From NCBI RefSeq assembly GCF_910592395.1, contig NC_088319.1, forward strand, positions 496,001-560,000: a stretch of 64,000 nucleotides of DNA. The letters are read 5' to 3'. This document shows positions 12,101-24,100 of the stretch, one piece after another. The stretch is from Lineus longissimus (taxonomy: Eukaryota > Nemertea > Pilidiophora > Heteronemertea > Lineidae). The translations under genes were made by a program, and so were the position numbers. The notes beneath the pieces were generated by a model. That model searched no databases and was not told the DNA's origin. It was given only the letters and a program-made list of their open reading frames with translations. Positions within the stretch are counted from its first letter, which is position 1; every line of letters begins with the position of its first letter.

Positions 12101-15100
12101 GTGCCCTCCGGAAGCAGTTGCAAAACCAACATAACCAAACCTACAGTACAGTTGAAAGTTCTGGGTCTGTAATCCATTCTCCTCTGTAGTTCCAATGTTG
12201 GAGATATAGGGTCGATTGACAACCCCAGCGCCCTTTTTAAGTAAACAAGTCTTGAGACACCTTGAAATTAACGAATCCCTTTCCCCACAACCAGAATATA
12301 TTGGTACCAAATTTCCCCTGAACGTGTGACCCCCAGCCTGACACTCCCTAGGCCTACCTGTAGATGTTCTAACTGTCGCGGTCCCTCCTGGAGAGCCTGC
12401 TTAACTCCCTAGTGCCATCATCTCAACTTTTTCCTCATTGTATGTCTTGTGAATCGTGAGGTGCATTTTTGAAAAATGAAATCTGGGAAAGATTTGGTTC
12501 CAGCTGCCCTTCTATACGAATGTGACCAGCTCTGTCAAAAAATCTGAAGAAAAGAAGTTTTTTCTCTCACTTTTCCCCTTTCTTTTCCTTGTCCCCTGTG
12601 CAACAAAAACCTGCTTTAGACAGAGCTGGTCACATATTTCATATGGCTTGATATCTTAAGATCGTTTGCTATCAGTTGAGTTTGTTTCCTCTCGAGTGGT
12701 GCACACAATCGTAGGATTCGATAGCATTAGGAAAATATCATGCTTGTGTCTGGAGGGCTGGAATAAAGGCCTTCTCTGTACGCTTTGAACTTTAAGAGTC
12801 ATGGGAGCTAGATTGAGTTTGGGCAAGATATAATGTTGAAGGTGAAACTCTCATTGAGCAGCTCATGGAGTTCAGCCTCATCAAAATTTCATGATGGACC
12901 GGACATATGAAACAAGGCGTGGTGTTTAATAATGAATGTGTATTGGATGATTATTGGCTCCTATACTCACCTCCCTCACAGATGTCCAGTGAAACGTTCC
13001 TCTGCTTTTGCTTGCTCTGACCGCATGAGGTGATGATAGTTTCTCATTAGTCGGGGTCTATCTTGGGTACAGGCTGTGCATCCCGGGATAACTCTGGGAT
13101 GGGGACGGGCTGACTCTATGCATTCTGGGGTAACTCTGGGATCAGGACGGGGAGGCCCTGCATCCCGGAGTAACTCTGAATCTGGATGGGCTGCATGGCT
13201 CTATATGCATCTTGGGGTAACTATGGGATTGGGACGGGCAGATTCTATGCATCCTTGGGGAAACTCTGGGATTGGGACGGGCAGACTCTATGCATCCTTG
13301 GAGTAACTCCAGGAATGGTGGAATGAAATAGACTTTGGAGCTCTGCGCGTGTTGAGGCTACCCTGGCCAGCTTCCGACCACAGATTGGGCAGTATCTATC
13401 CCTGTTGCTTGATGTGACGGTGAAAGACCGTTAGGCTGATGTTGCGTGCATGATACGGAAAGCTTGCACAGGCTGTGTAAAAATGTCGAAAAATTGATTT
13501 ATTTTTGATGAAAAATGTTAATGTTCCTTTCTTGGTTGAAAACTTTGCTCAACAAAAGAAGTGGCAAGCTGTCCAGGTGGACATTCTTTACTGTGGGCTG
13601 AGAAGAGAAGACAGACCCACATTGCACTTCCTCTAGATTCAGTTTTGATTTTCCAAGTTGAGCAGCACTAGATATATTGTGCATGGTCGTCCGATGCCAT
13701 TTAGCATGTTCAGTGTTGGGATTGAGAACTTGAGGGCGACACTGAGTTTTCAGATGGCCATGATGTCATACCTTGGCTATGAGCCCGTCGGTCCCCAAAT
13801 TACTGAAGCAGTGTTAGATCCGTGAAATAAGAGTATGTTGTCTAATCCTGTGAAGGGTCATCTCTATGATGGAGTAACCACCCCTATTATCATGGATCTG
13901 GGAGGATAAGAAATGGACAATGGTCAGGAGATATTCATATTTATTTGCAAGTGAAGAGTGTTGCACTCGTGAAACAGTCTATGATGTAGCACCAATGTAT
14001 TTTGGCATCCTTCATTAACCATCTCACCGCCTATGTTTATTTCTCTTCTCATAACTGATGTAACATATCCTTTGTTTATTTTTAGATTTGATCTGGGAAG
14101 CGGCATTGCCGTCGTAAAAAGTCGCAAAAAAATCGCGCTGAAAGAATTCCATCAGATTACGGCGTATCGTGCCGGACAGACTGGTATTCTGAAAATCGAT
14201 GATGAAAAAGACGTCATTTCTACCAGCCCCGGTGATCTCCGGTCATTGAATCTTAATGAACCGCTCTATCTTGGCTACATACCGGAGCTGTCAAAGGGGT
14301 AAGTGATATACTCATTTGTAATCGGTCGGGTCAGTACAGTTAGATTGTTAAGGCATCTTCACCTTCCGCTTTGCCTCTGAAGTAGGGAAGAAGGTAGTGT
14401 AAAGTAGGGGGTGGGTGCGGGCAAAAGATCTCTTTGTCGCACTCAACAGTGACTATAATCACACATTTTTCTTCAGGATAATTGAGGATATTGGTTTGGA
14501 CATGGGTTTGGTCGGCTGTATCCAGTCTCTGAAGGTGTTTGGACGCGACTTCATGAAGGAGTACAACTTGGTTTATCCCGAGTCCCTCGATGTCCAGGGA
14601 GCAAGAGGCTTAGGTAAGTTGCAGGGGGCTGTGTCCATCTGAAGGTCTTGTTGTAGTAGTGAGTCATACGAGGGCTGTGTCCATCTGAAGGCCGTGTTGT
14701 GGTTGTGAGTCATGGGGTTTGGTTTTAAACTGCTAACTTAATCTTATTTTACTCATATGTGGCTTGGAGTGACAGATCTCCAAATAATGTTTGAATGAAA
14801 CGCATCCTAAATGAGCAGAAACTATGTGAAGCTTTTGACAAGAAACAGTCATTTGAATGATAAAGCTACAAGTAGAATGGATCAGCAAATTTATTGAAAT
14901 GTGTATGTTGTCTTTATTGCAGTTGAATGTGGCAACAATCCGTGTAACAGCCTCCCGTGCCAGAACGGAGGGTTGTGTATGACGGTGGACGAGACTAAGT
15001 TCAAATGTATCTGTGAGCCAGGATACGAAGGTTTGTATCATTTATCTTATCCTTCGAACGATTGGGTGGAGGGTTTGAATGGGCTAGTCTTGGAGGTGAT

Positions 15101-18100
15101 ATACTCACAATCCAAGTCAGCACCAGCAGTCAGGGACTTCTGCCCAATCGGGAGGTGATGTTTCCTCCCAAAGTGGCAAAAGTTCCTGACTATCAAGTGT
15201 TAGAAGTTAAAGTCTGCTGGGCTAATGATGGAGCTGCCGAATGTCTTATCGGGCTGACTAGGAGTATCACTCCCCTGGAGAGCAGGCTGATCCATTGCAG
15301 GTTTACTTCAATGGCAAGCCTGGTACCCATTCATACTCCTGGGTGGAGTGTTAAGTGTCTTGTCCAAGGAAACAGCGGTGACCCTTCTAAGAGACAACCC
15401 ACAACCTCCTGATCATGCGGCAGGTGCTCCAACCACTCTGCCACTGATCTCCCCTTCATGACTGAGGGATAGCGAGAGGTTAGGAATTGTGTTTCCCTGA
15501 TGTGTGATTCAAACTTGTCTCTTTTAGGTGAAACGTGTTCCGATGCCATAGATGTGTGTAAGTCCAACCCCTGCGCCAAGGGGTCATCTTGCATCAATGT
15601 CGGCGATGGCACATACAAGTGTAAATGTCCGTTTGGATTCTCCGGCGAGCATTGTGAAAAAGGTAAGAATTGGCCAATTTCAGATATCAGATTCATTTTC
15701 AGTGTGGCTGTGTTTTACCATCTCCGCCCACCTCATTGGCAGGTGTACAATCAAAGTAAGCTTACAGAATTCAAGTCACGAGCTGTAAAACCTTTCCCCC
15801 TTTTCTCTGGCTGGGAAAATAAGCGGATTCACTTTCTCCAGGAAGAATTGGTCTGCTTTTTATGTGAGGCTGCAGAAGCTTTCTCTCCAGCCTGCTCTAG
15901 ACTGCTAAGTGTTGTCTCCACTTCTGTGTCAGAACTTCATCATGGACTAAACTCAATTGAAATGTTATGCTTTCAGCTGTTGAGAATGATTAATATCATA
16001 GTCCAGGGACTAATTGTGTTTGACACATTGTCCATTGGGGCGAATTGTCTGGGATAAGTTTTCATTGGGACAAATTATCCAAGGGGACAATTTTCCTTGG
16101 GAACGAATTGTCCTGGGATGACGACTCCCAGAGGATGAAATGTTTGGGATGAGTATAAGTGTAGGGGTTAATAGTCTCGGAACAAATTGTCTCCTTGCTG
16201 TTATGTATCCTTTCGCTATTAAAATGCTTGGTGATTTCTTATAAAAAAGTTAAATTTGCCCTCTTTCTGTATAGACTGCAAACCCGGTCGATATAAAGGT
16301 GATCCTTCCGTTTGATATGCTTGTACCCCTTTTATTGAAAGTGTATAATAGTCTTGTTAAAAGCTCAGTTAATAGTCTAGTTTGATGTGATATGTGATAT
16401 TCTTCGACTCATGGTTACACAGCATAATTTGGTAGATGAGTGTTCCGTGGTAAGGTGAATGCACTGACAATACTAAAGAAGTCAAAAAACATGTTTACAG
16501 ACAGCTAGCAACACCATGCTTTCAGTAGCTGTAGCTAAAATGATGATTTTTTTCAGGAGACCTAAATGAGTGATTCTTCTGTTATTTTCCCTCCTTTTTG
16601 CGTGTGAGAGTTGCACATTTTTCGATCACGAATGAAACCCCAAATGTGGGTTCGACTGGGAATAAGGCATTGAATCTCTATAAGCACTGTTGTCATTTAA
16701 ATCCTCTCCCTGCTTCCTTCCTGCTCCATATAGAACAATCGTGGAAGATTTCACTTGTACATTACGGTAACAATGAGAAACGTAAGGGGCGGTATAATTT
16801 GATTGTAGTATTGACCCGTGCACTGTTTGTGATGCCCTGATGTTGTCGTGGCCAGAACACTGTGGAAATGAAACAAATCTTTTGGTCAATATCGTGGCCG
16901 TCATTGCGATACGTGGTCAGCGGTTTTTTCTGATATTTTGAGTGACTGCTGGTGATGCACATTAGTTTCAAGCAGATTTCAACTCTGTATATTGATTGAC
17001 CAACAATTAATCATGTTGCTCGCTTCGCATCCCCTTACCTTTTTGTGGCTGATTGTGAAGAGACGAGAACTGTGAATTGTCTCAGATGTGCAGAGTCCAT
17101 ACTGTGCTAAACAGACCAATTGCAACATTTACTTTTGATCAGGACTGCAAAGACTGTCGTCAAGCGTTGAACTAATCAGGCAAGTCTTGTATGGTAAAGA
17201 CCCCTGTTCAGACCATCCTGATCACCTCATGGTCGTATACTTCCTATAAACGTTGCTGGGGTTAATCCTGATGAGATGCAAAACCTTGGTTGTCAAGTTG
17301 TGTTCAGACAGGATTGCATTAATTATTTTCTTTTCCACAGTGTTCAAGATCCCGTTGCATCTTTCAGTCAACTCCCCTTCTTCTACTAAGTACCTTTTCT
17401 ACTACTACCTTCTTACACTCCTAAATCAGGCCCATCGACAGGTATGACCAGCTGTTTTTCTCGATTTTTTTCTTGGGAATTTGGTACACTTTTTTCTGAA
17501 GTCCTTTTTTTGCAAGTCATGTTTATCAGAAAATGGGAAACTCCATTCCTCTTCTATCTGATGGATTTGAATCATGCTTATTAAAATGGCTACGTGCTCA
17601 ACAGATTCTGAAGTCTGGCTCTGGGACCTGCAGCATGTCTGACTGAGGGTAGACCATGCCACTTTTGTGCCTGCAGGATGTCCACAGATCTGGCTACGTA
17701 TAGCCTGTAGTATGTCCACAGATCTGGCTACGTATAGCTTGCAGGATGTCCACAGACCTCGCTACATATAGCCTGCAGGATGTCCACAGATCAGGCTACA
17801 TGGAGCCTGCAGGATGTCTGCAGATCTGGCTACATGGAGCCTGCAGGATGTCCACAGATCTGGCTACATATAGCCTGCAGGATGTCCACAGATCTGGCTA
17901 CATATAGCCTGCAGGATGTCCACAGACCTGGCTACATATAGCCTGCAGGATGTCCACAGATCTGGCTACATGGAGCCTGCAGGATGTCTGCAGATCTGGC
18001 TACATGGAGCCTGCAGGATGTTCACAGATCTGGCTACATATAGCCTGCAGGATGTCCACAGATCTGGCTACATATAGCCTGCAGGATGTCCACAGACCTG

Positions 18101-21100
18101 GCTACATATAGCCTGCAGGATGTCCACAGATCTGGCTACGTATAGCCTGCAGGATGTCCGCAGATCTGGCTACATATAGCTTGCAGGATATCCAGAGATC
18201 TGGCTACATAAAGCTTGCAGGATTTCTTGGAATCCGGCTTTAGTGACAGGCCTGGGTGGTTTGCTTCAAGAAGTCACATATACACTCTTACCTCATCTAG
18301 CAGTTTATCTTTCTCTTGGTCTATCACACTAATAAACTTATTCTACAATATTCTTACAACATCTTCCTCCTGATCACTTCTTTCTATCTTTGCTCTAACT
18401 TTCATAAGAAATCCTCTTTTGAATACTGCACTGCATGATAAGTACACCGTAAGTGATGTTGTGTAACTATTCTTGGTCAAGCAGAATGAAAAGTGACGGA
18501 TGACATGTTCAGGGTAAACAAAGCTTTGGTACCAAGCACTGTAGTAAAGACTAATGCTAATGCTAACAGAAATATAAACTGGTCAGTGGTGGACAGTTTT
18601 GTTTTGTTTTTTCTTCAATTTGTTCGATTTGTCTGTGACAGTCTTTTGTGAATCTTATCGCTGTTTGATGTGAAAGTTGTTGGCAGAGATAGTGATTTTT
18701 TCTGATGCAATATTTGACCTAACTTAGGCCCTTCCTCCTCATAGGACCTAAGGCGACAAGACGGTCCCTCAATCGCTTTCTGTCCTCGGCTCTTGCGACT
18801 CACCCATGTCAGCCCATTCAAATTGAGCTCATCAGACATTGTTCTCCTCCAGGTGGCCTTTGGGCGGCGGCCACGTTTCCTCTTTCCTTGAGATTCCAGT
18901 GTTGGGCATATTCAATCTAAAACAACGTCAGAGTACCCGCGACCTGGCCAGAGTGATAACAAGATGACAAGTGATTACACATTACGCAAGCGGCAACTGT
19001 AATCATCTTGTTGTCATGGCTACGTCTACGGTCGCAGCGAATAAAAGTGTACCTGGTTACATTATACCGCAAAAACTTTTAAAAACTCTCAAAAAGTCTT
19101 TCAGATCTGACATGATGCATCTGAAATCGTAAAGTTTTCCCAATATCTTTCCAGATTTCCATCATAACAGTACTATTTCCTTGCTCAGATGAAATCTTTC
19201 GAATATAATACGACGTACTTGATGTCATTCTTCTTCCCTTTTGCAGCTGAGCCTAACTACCAGGCCGACAACTTCGTCCCGAAGTTTAACGGCGACTCGT
19301 ACATTGAGTATAAATATAACGACAACGCCTACACAAAGATAGCCTTCGAGGTGTGGTTCCTCACTTATCAAGATAATGGTAAGGTTTCCTTTAATTTTGA
19401 TTGACTTTAGGGAAATCTACGAAATTACATAAAAGTTTCAACTAAATTGGGTTATTCCCGAACTGAATTAGTTCTTTTTGTCTGACTGAGTTTGTTATAT
19501 TTCTGAAATCAATCAATATTCTGTAATCTGACGTTATTTTTCAGGAGTGCTCCTGTATAACGGGCAGAACAAGGATGGAAAAGGCGACTATTTGTCACTG
19601 AATCTCGTCAATGGCTACCTCCAGTTCAAGTTCGACCTCGGCAGTGGCAGCGCCAATATTGTGTAAGTTTACATTTTCAAGTTACTTGAAATATTTGTCC
19701 TTAATTCTAGGAATAGTTGGCACTTTTCTTCAAGACCCGATGGCTCTCAGTGGCCAAAAAATCTGTTTGGTGGTCCAAGTAACCAGTGACCTCCCAAAGC
19801 AGGTCTTTGAGTCACCTCTATCAGGAACGATATAAAGGTCTGCTGCAGTTGGATGCAAATTCTCATGAGAATAACTCGAGGATGGGGAATTTGTCATGCA
19901 TGTAGGAATGCAGGAGTTTGCACTTTCATTCTGGGCCCAATGACACTGCTTGCAGTCTTACCAAAGAATTGCAGTAGAACAGAAAATGTTCACGGTCGCA
20001 AACTGTTGGGTTCACAATTGCTGAAGAATCGACATTATAGACTTCTTAGACGTACTTGTGACCAAGACAAGTGGAGTCTTGTGAGAGCCCAAGCATTGAA
20101 GGTGCTGATGGGATAATGTGAGGCCTGCTATGGGAGGATGGAAAATCTTGGCTTATCATCGCACTCTATTTATCATTTCTGTCTGTCGATTGCAGGAGCA
20201 CAGGTAAAGTTTCTAAAAACGAATGGCACAAGGTCGTCATTGAACGAAATAAGCAGTCCGGCTTCATGGACCTCAACGATGAGGCAAGAGTCAATGGGAG
20301 GTCAAAGGTCAGTCGATATGCTAATTTATTGTTGTAGTTCGTTTGGTTTGTTGGTGCATTAGAGCTTGGATAGTATTAACAGCATTATTACTGCATGTGA
20401 CATGTGAAGACTGGGAACCGGGATTTTATTTAAAGATTAACCCTTGGTTGATTAATTTCTGTGAATGGGGGGGGGGGGATCACCCACTTCATTCATTGCT
20501 CAAGGATGGCCTTCGCATGGGGGGGGGAGTATGCTGTAGAAGATGCATGTTCATTAAGAACAGAGTGGTTTGTTTGTGATGTTTATTATCAGGTTATTTT
20601 ATCAGTTCTTATGAATTTCTATCTCTTTAAGTACATTTTGTCTTTTTTGGTATTCTTGATATCAAATTTGGATCAAATCAAAATAGTGTGTCAAAATTGG
20701 TGAAATCTTATTCTTTCAATTTTTTTCTGATTCTTGGTTGGATATTAATTCAGATAAACATGATAAAGTGAATTGGTTGTTAATAGAGAAGTATAGGGCA
20801 TGCTGCATGGTAGGGCTTAGAAGACGTTGACGTCCTTGTGGAGAAAGTTGCGTGTGGATGTCCGCGTGACGCTTTGCTTTCCTGACTAATCTTGCATTGA
20901 TGATACGGTTATCCATAATTATCAACATTCTCAAAAGGTACAGCAGATTATTCACGTTGCCCGATGCCACTCTGATAGCTTTGATAAATGAGAATGTAAA
21001 TATTGTTTTGGTATCGATATATTTAGATAGAAGGTTTCAAAGCGTTTTGTCCGATCCTGAAAATACTGTTGATAATCATGGATGACCCCTGAATGACCTT

Positions 21101-24100
21101 GTAACAATATTGTTTGACCTTGGATGATGTGGACTGACCTTCAGTTGTGGATGCTTTGCTGTGGTGAAGCATCATAATGCCTATGGTAAGACCTGGTAAA
21201 GTGGTTTGCAGAGGTGTTCCTCCAAATAGAGTTATAAGGGTTTGACCAATGAGGGTCATTTCTTAAGTTATTCATGTACAGGGGGTAGCTAGCTTTTTGG
21301 TTTGGGGGGGGGGCAAAATGACCCTTGGTTGAAATCTTGGTCAAAAACACATTGGTTTTCTACTTTGGGGGAGGGGCATTGCCCATGACTCACCATGACT
21401 CACTTAAAACCACATCAGAGTATCGCCTCGACTGAAGGTCCGTCCAAGCCGTGAACTAACAATTAGCCACACCCACTAGTTACTGTAACTGAATGTTTTA
21501 ATACTTTGTCTTTATCTAGGTTATCAAACATATGAATCATAGAGCACAGGTATCAACTAACGGTTTCCTAAGAAGAGATGACCCAGTATTACGGAATGGA
21601 CGATTTTAGTTTTGATGCTGTGTTGACCCTTTCAGGTTGGATTGGAAACATGTCAGGCAATCATGGCTTTGATAGTACCATCAGAAAGTGCTCATCAAGA
21701 CCTCAATTAAGGGGAGACTGAAGGCAGCAGCCAGATAGGTCAAATTAAGTTACACAGAGTCACAAAAAGGGGCCTCTCCTACTCACAGTTCATCTATAAA
21801 CTACTCGTGTTTATACCAACAGTGGTTGTGTATAATAGGTTGTACTCAGTGGAGATCAAACCCTGTCAATAAAGCATCGAATACTGAAATCGCGCCATCC
21901 CATAATACTTTGTTATTCTAATCTCCTAGCTGTTCACCGCACTGCCGCTGATCTGACACACCTCAACAGTGCCTGTTAACCCCTTGCTTCTACCCCCGTG
22001 TAAAACGGACCAACCATCCTCTACCCAAACTTTATTTTTTTATCCCCCAATGTCTTGGGGTCATTTCTGACTTTGAGCGATCTCTAGGATATAACCTGTC
22101 ATTGACAACTCTATTTTTGTCCCAAGCTGAGTGTTTGAAAACTGCTAAATAATTCCTAGCACCACTGAGCAAGTCCAACACATACAATTTGTATTTTAGG
22201 ATTAGAATTGAAAGCACTATTATGTTTTCAATGATGAGTTTCATAATGGATATTCGGAGACCATCATGCCCATTGTGAGAGCAATACTTGATCAAAGAAT
22301 AACAAATATTGAAATTCTTAAGTTACTCATGATAATTCATGATGAATATTTTGAGAAAAGATTCATCATGAAAATTTGATGAAATAGACAAGACATCTGA
22401 CACACACACATCATTGCTGTTTAGTTGTTGTACAGATCATGTCGTTTCATCAAATATAGATGTGTTAAATTGAGCACCACCACTGGCAGAAGACAGAACT
22501 AATCATTAGTCTCATTTGTCAATTAGGTGAATTTACCAATGACATTTCAGATTTGCTTAGTTCTATATTTTGCCAGTGGTGGCGCTCAAATTTCTCAAAT
22601 TAAACATTGTGGAAAAAAGTAACTGTTGGTTGACTGTATCGTCTGTCCAGTTGTCTGATAATGTATGGTGCCCTCTATATTCTATGTGATTAACAAATCT
22701 AGTCAAGTGCAGTGAAGAATGTGGTCTACTGTTTGTCGGGTATCATAAAAAGATTGAAAAAACCAATGCAATAGACGTGAAACGATATTAGTAAGGTTTT
22801 AGACGTCAACATCATTTATTTGGTTATTTGTAAGGTAAAGTGGTACACTTATAACTTCTGCAGTGCAGAACACATTGATACACCATAATAATAATTGTAT
22901 CACCTTACCTTACCTTACTTTCTGGATCTGATCTCATTTTGGGCCCCATCTGTTTCCTATCAGAGTAGCTTCCTCGGTTTCAAATCTTAATTCTATACCA
23001 TCACGTAGCGTACCCCTTCACCACAACTCTTCAAAATGTCCTCGTAGGTTCTGCAGGATTGTATTGTACCAAATGCATGTCCACAGATAAACTTCTTCAC
23101 TAAGTGACCTGCACACAGGTGATTTTTATTGCAGCAACCTTTGATAATATCTAGCAGTGAAACGATTGCTTGTCTAGAGTAGTAGTCATCACTGATATCG
23201 GATGGCAGTGATGACTGATTCTTGGCGCAGAGTTTGTCACATGCAACAATCATCACAGGTTACTGCAATAAAAATCACCTCTCTGTGGGACGCTTTGTAT
23301 AAATCCAGCATGAAATGTAGTGACACAACAAACCCTCACCCATCATTCTGCCCTTATCTGTTAAAATGCTTCGAAATTTTAAACGAATTGAGTGATTTTG
23401 AAATGGTCTTGGTCCATCTATCCAATTGTGTACTATTGTAGGTTTTCATTGGTCGATAGACAACAGTCCCCGATTGATCCTTCATGTAGTCATCAAGATA
23501 GCAAAAGCTATTTGTCCCTCTGAGTCTATACATATTCTTACAAGACCGATACTACTGGGTGTTGAAAAAAAATACTTGCATTTTCAAAGTGATTACATAC
23601 AAAGGGCTTATTCTTTCATGGAACAAATTCCTGTCGTGCTTTCAGATATTCGTTATGTCGCTCTATCCATAAGAAATTTCCCCTTTTGACAAGTCAAAGT
23701 TTTTTGAAACACCCAGTAGTCTGAAGTAATTTCTTCAAGAATTGGATGGTTGGTCCAAGCTTTCAGGATTATTCACAGATGCCACGCAACAAAATGTACC
23801 ACAAAACACAAATGTAACCTCTTGCCTCGAATGAATCAAAAATTATTCCTTCAAAATTTCATTTCTTTTCATGGCATTTTTTTCTCGCTTTACAATACTT
23901 ATTTCTTCCTGCATTTTCCCTGTGATGAACTCCAACCTTGGACCAGCCATCTTTATTTGCAAATCCAGGGACTTTCTCCCTCATTTGAACATACCATATT
24001 GTTGGTTTGCGGGAGGCGCTAGGGAAGAGGGAGTGTTCCTTGGCAACAAGGCGTTCCTTGGCAACAAGGCGTTCCTTGGCAACAAGGCGTTCCTTGGCAA

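Larger units (their letters stand above)
11256..14085 (+). other. Large intron of agrin LamG1: fold-back element and degenerate 42 bp repeat
   Basis: The intron begins with gtgagt and ends with tttttag. It contains a 17 bp perfect inverted repeat at 12520-12635 and a degenerate minisatellite at about 13070-13320. I see no exon-like open segment with both splice signals in the remainder. Confidence 0.6.
11054..14613 (+). other. Agrin: LamG1 domain (three exons)
   Basis: Exons 11054-11255, 14086-14298 and 14477-14613 encode a laminin G domain. Landmarks are [35 protein letters not shown] joined to [10 protein letters not shown] across the first intron, [12 protein letters not shown], and [10 protein letters not shown] at the end. 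The domain follows the EGF and precedes two EGFs, as in vertebrate agrin. A KSRK tetrapeptide in the second exon resembles the vertebrate y-insert by chance but lies at a different place in the fold. Confidence 0.9.

Noticed and set aside
14086-14298. KSRK in LamG1 as the agrin y insert
   Set aside because: The vertebrate y insert is in LamG2 near LNLKEPLYVGG. This tetrapeptide is in LamG1 at a different strand of the fold, so the match is coincidental.
15225-15456. tRNA gene on the minus strand
   Set aside because: Box A is good, but box B is degenerate and no acceptor stem pairs. A SINE core follows, so it is a retroposon.
17665-18235. CRISPR array
   Set aside because: Units are contiguous without unique spacers, and the window is clearly eukaryotic. 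The same reasoning applies to the 22 bp and 29 bp arrays.
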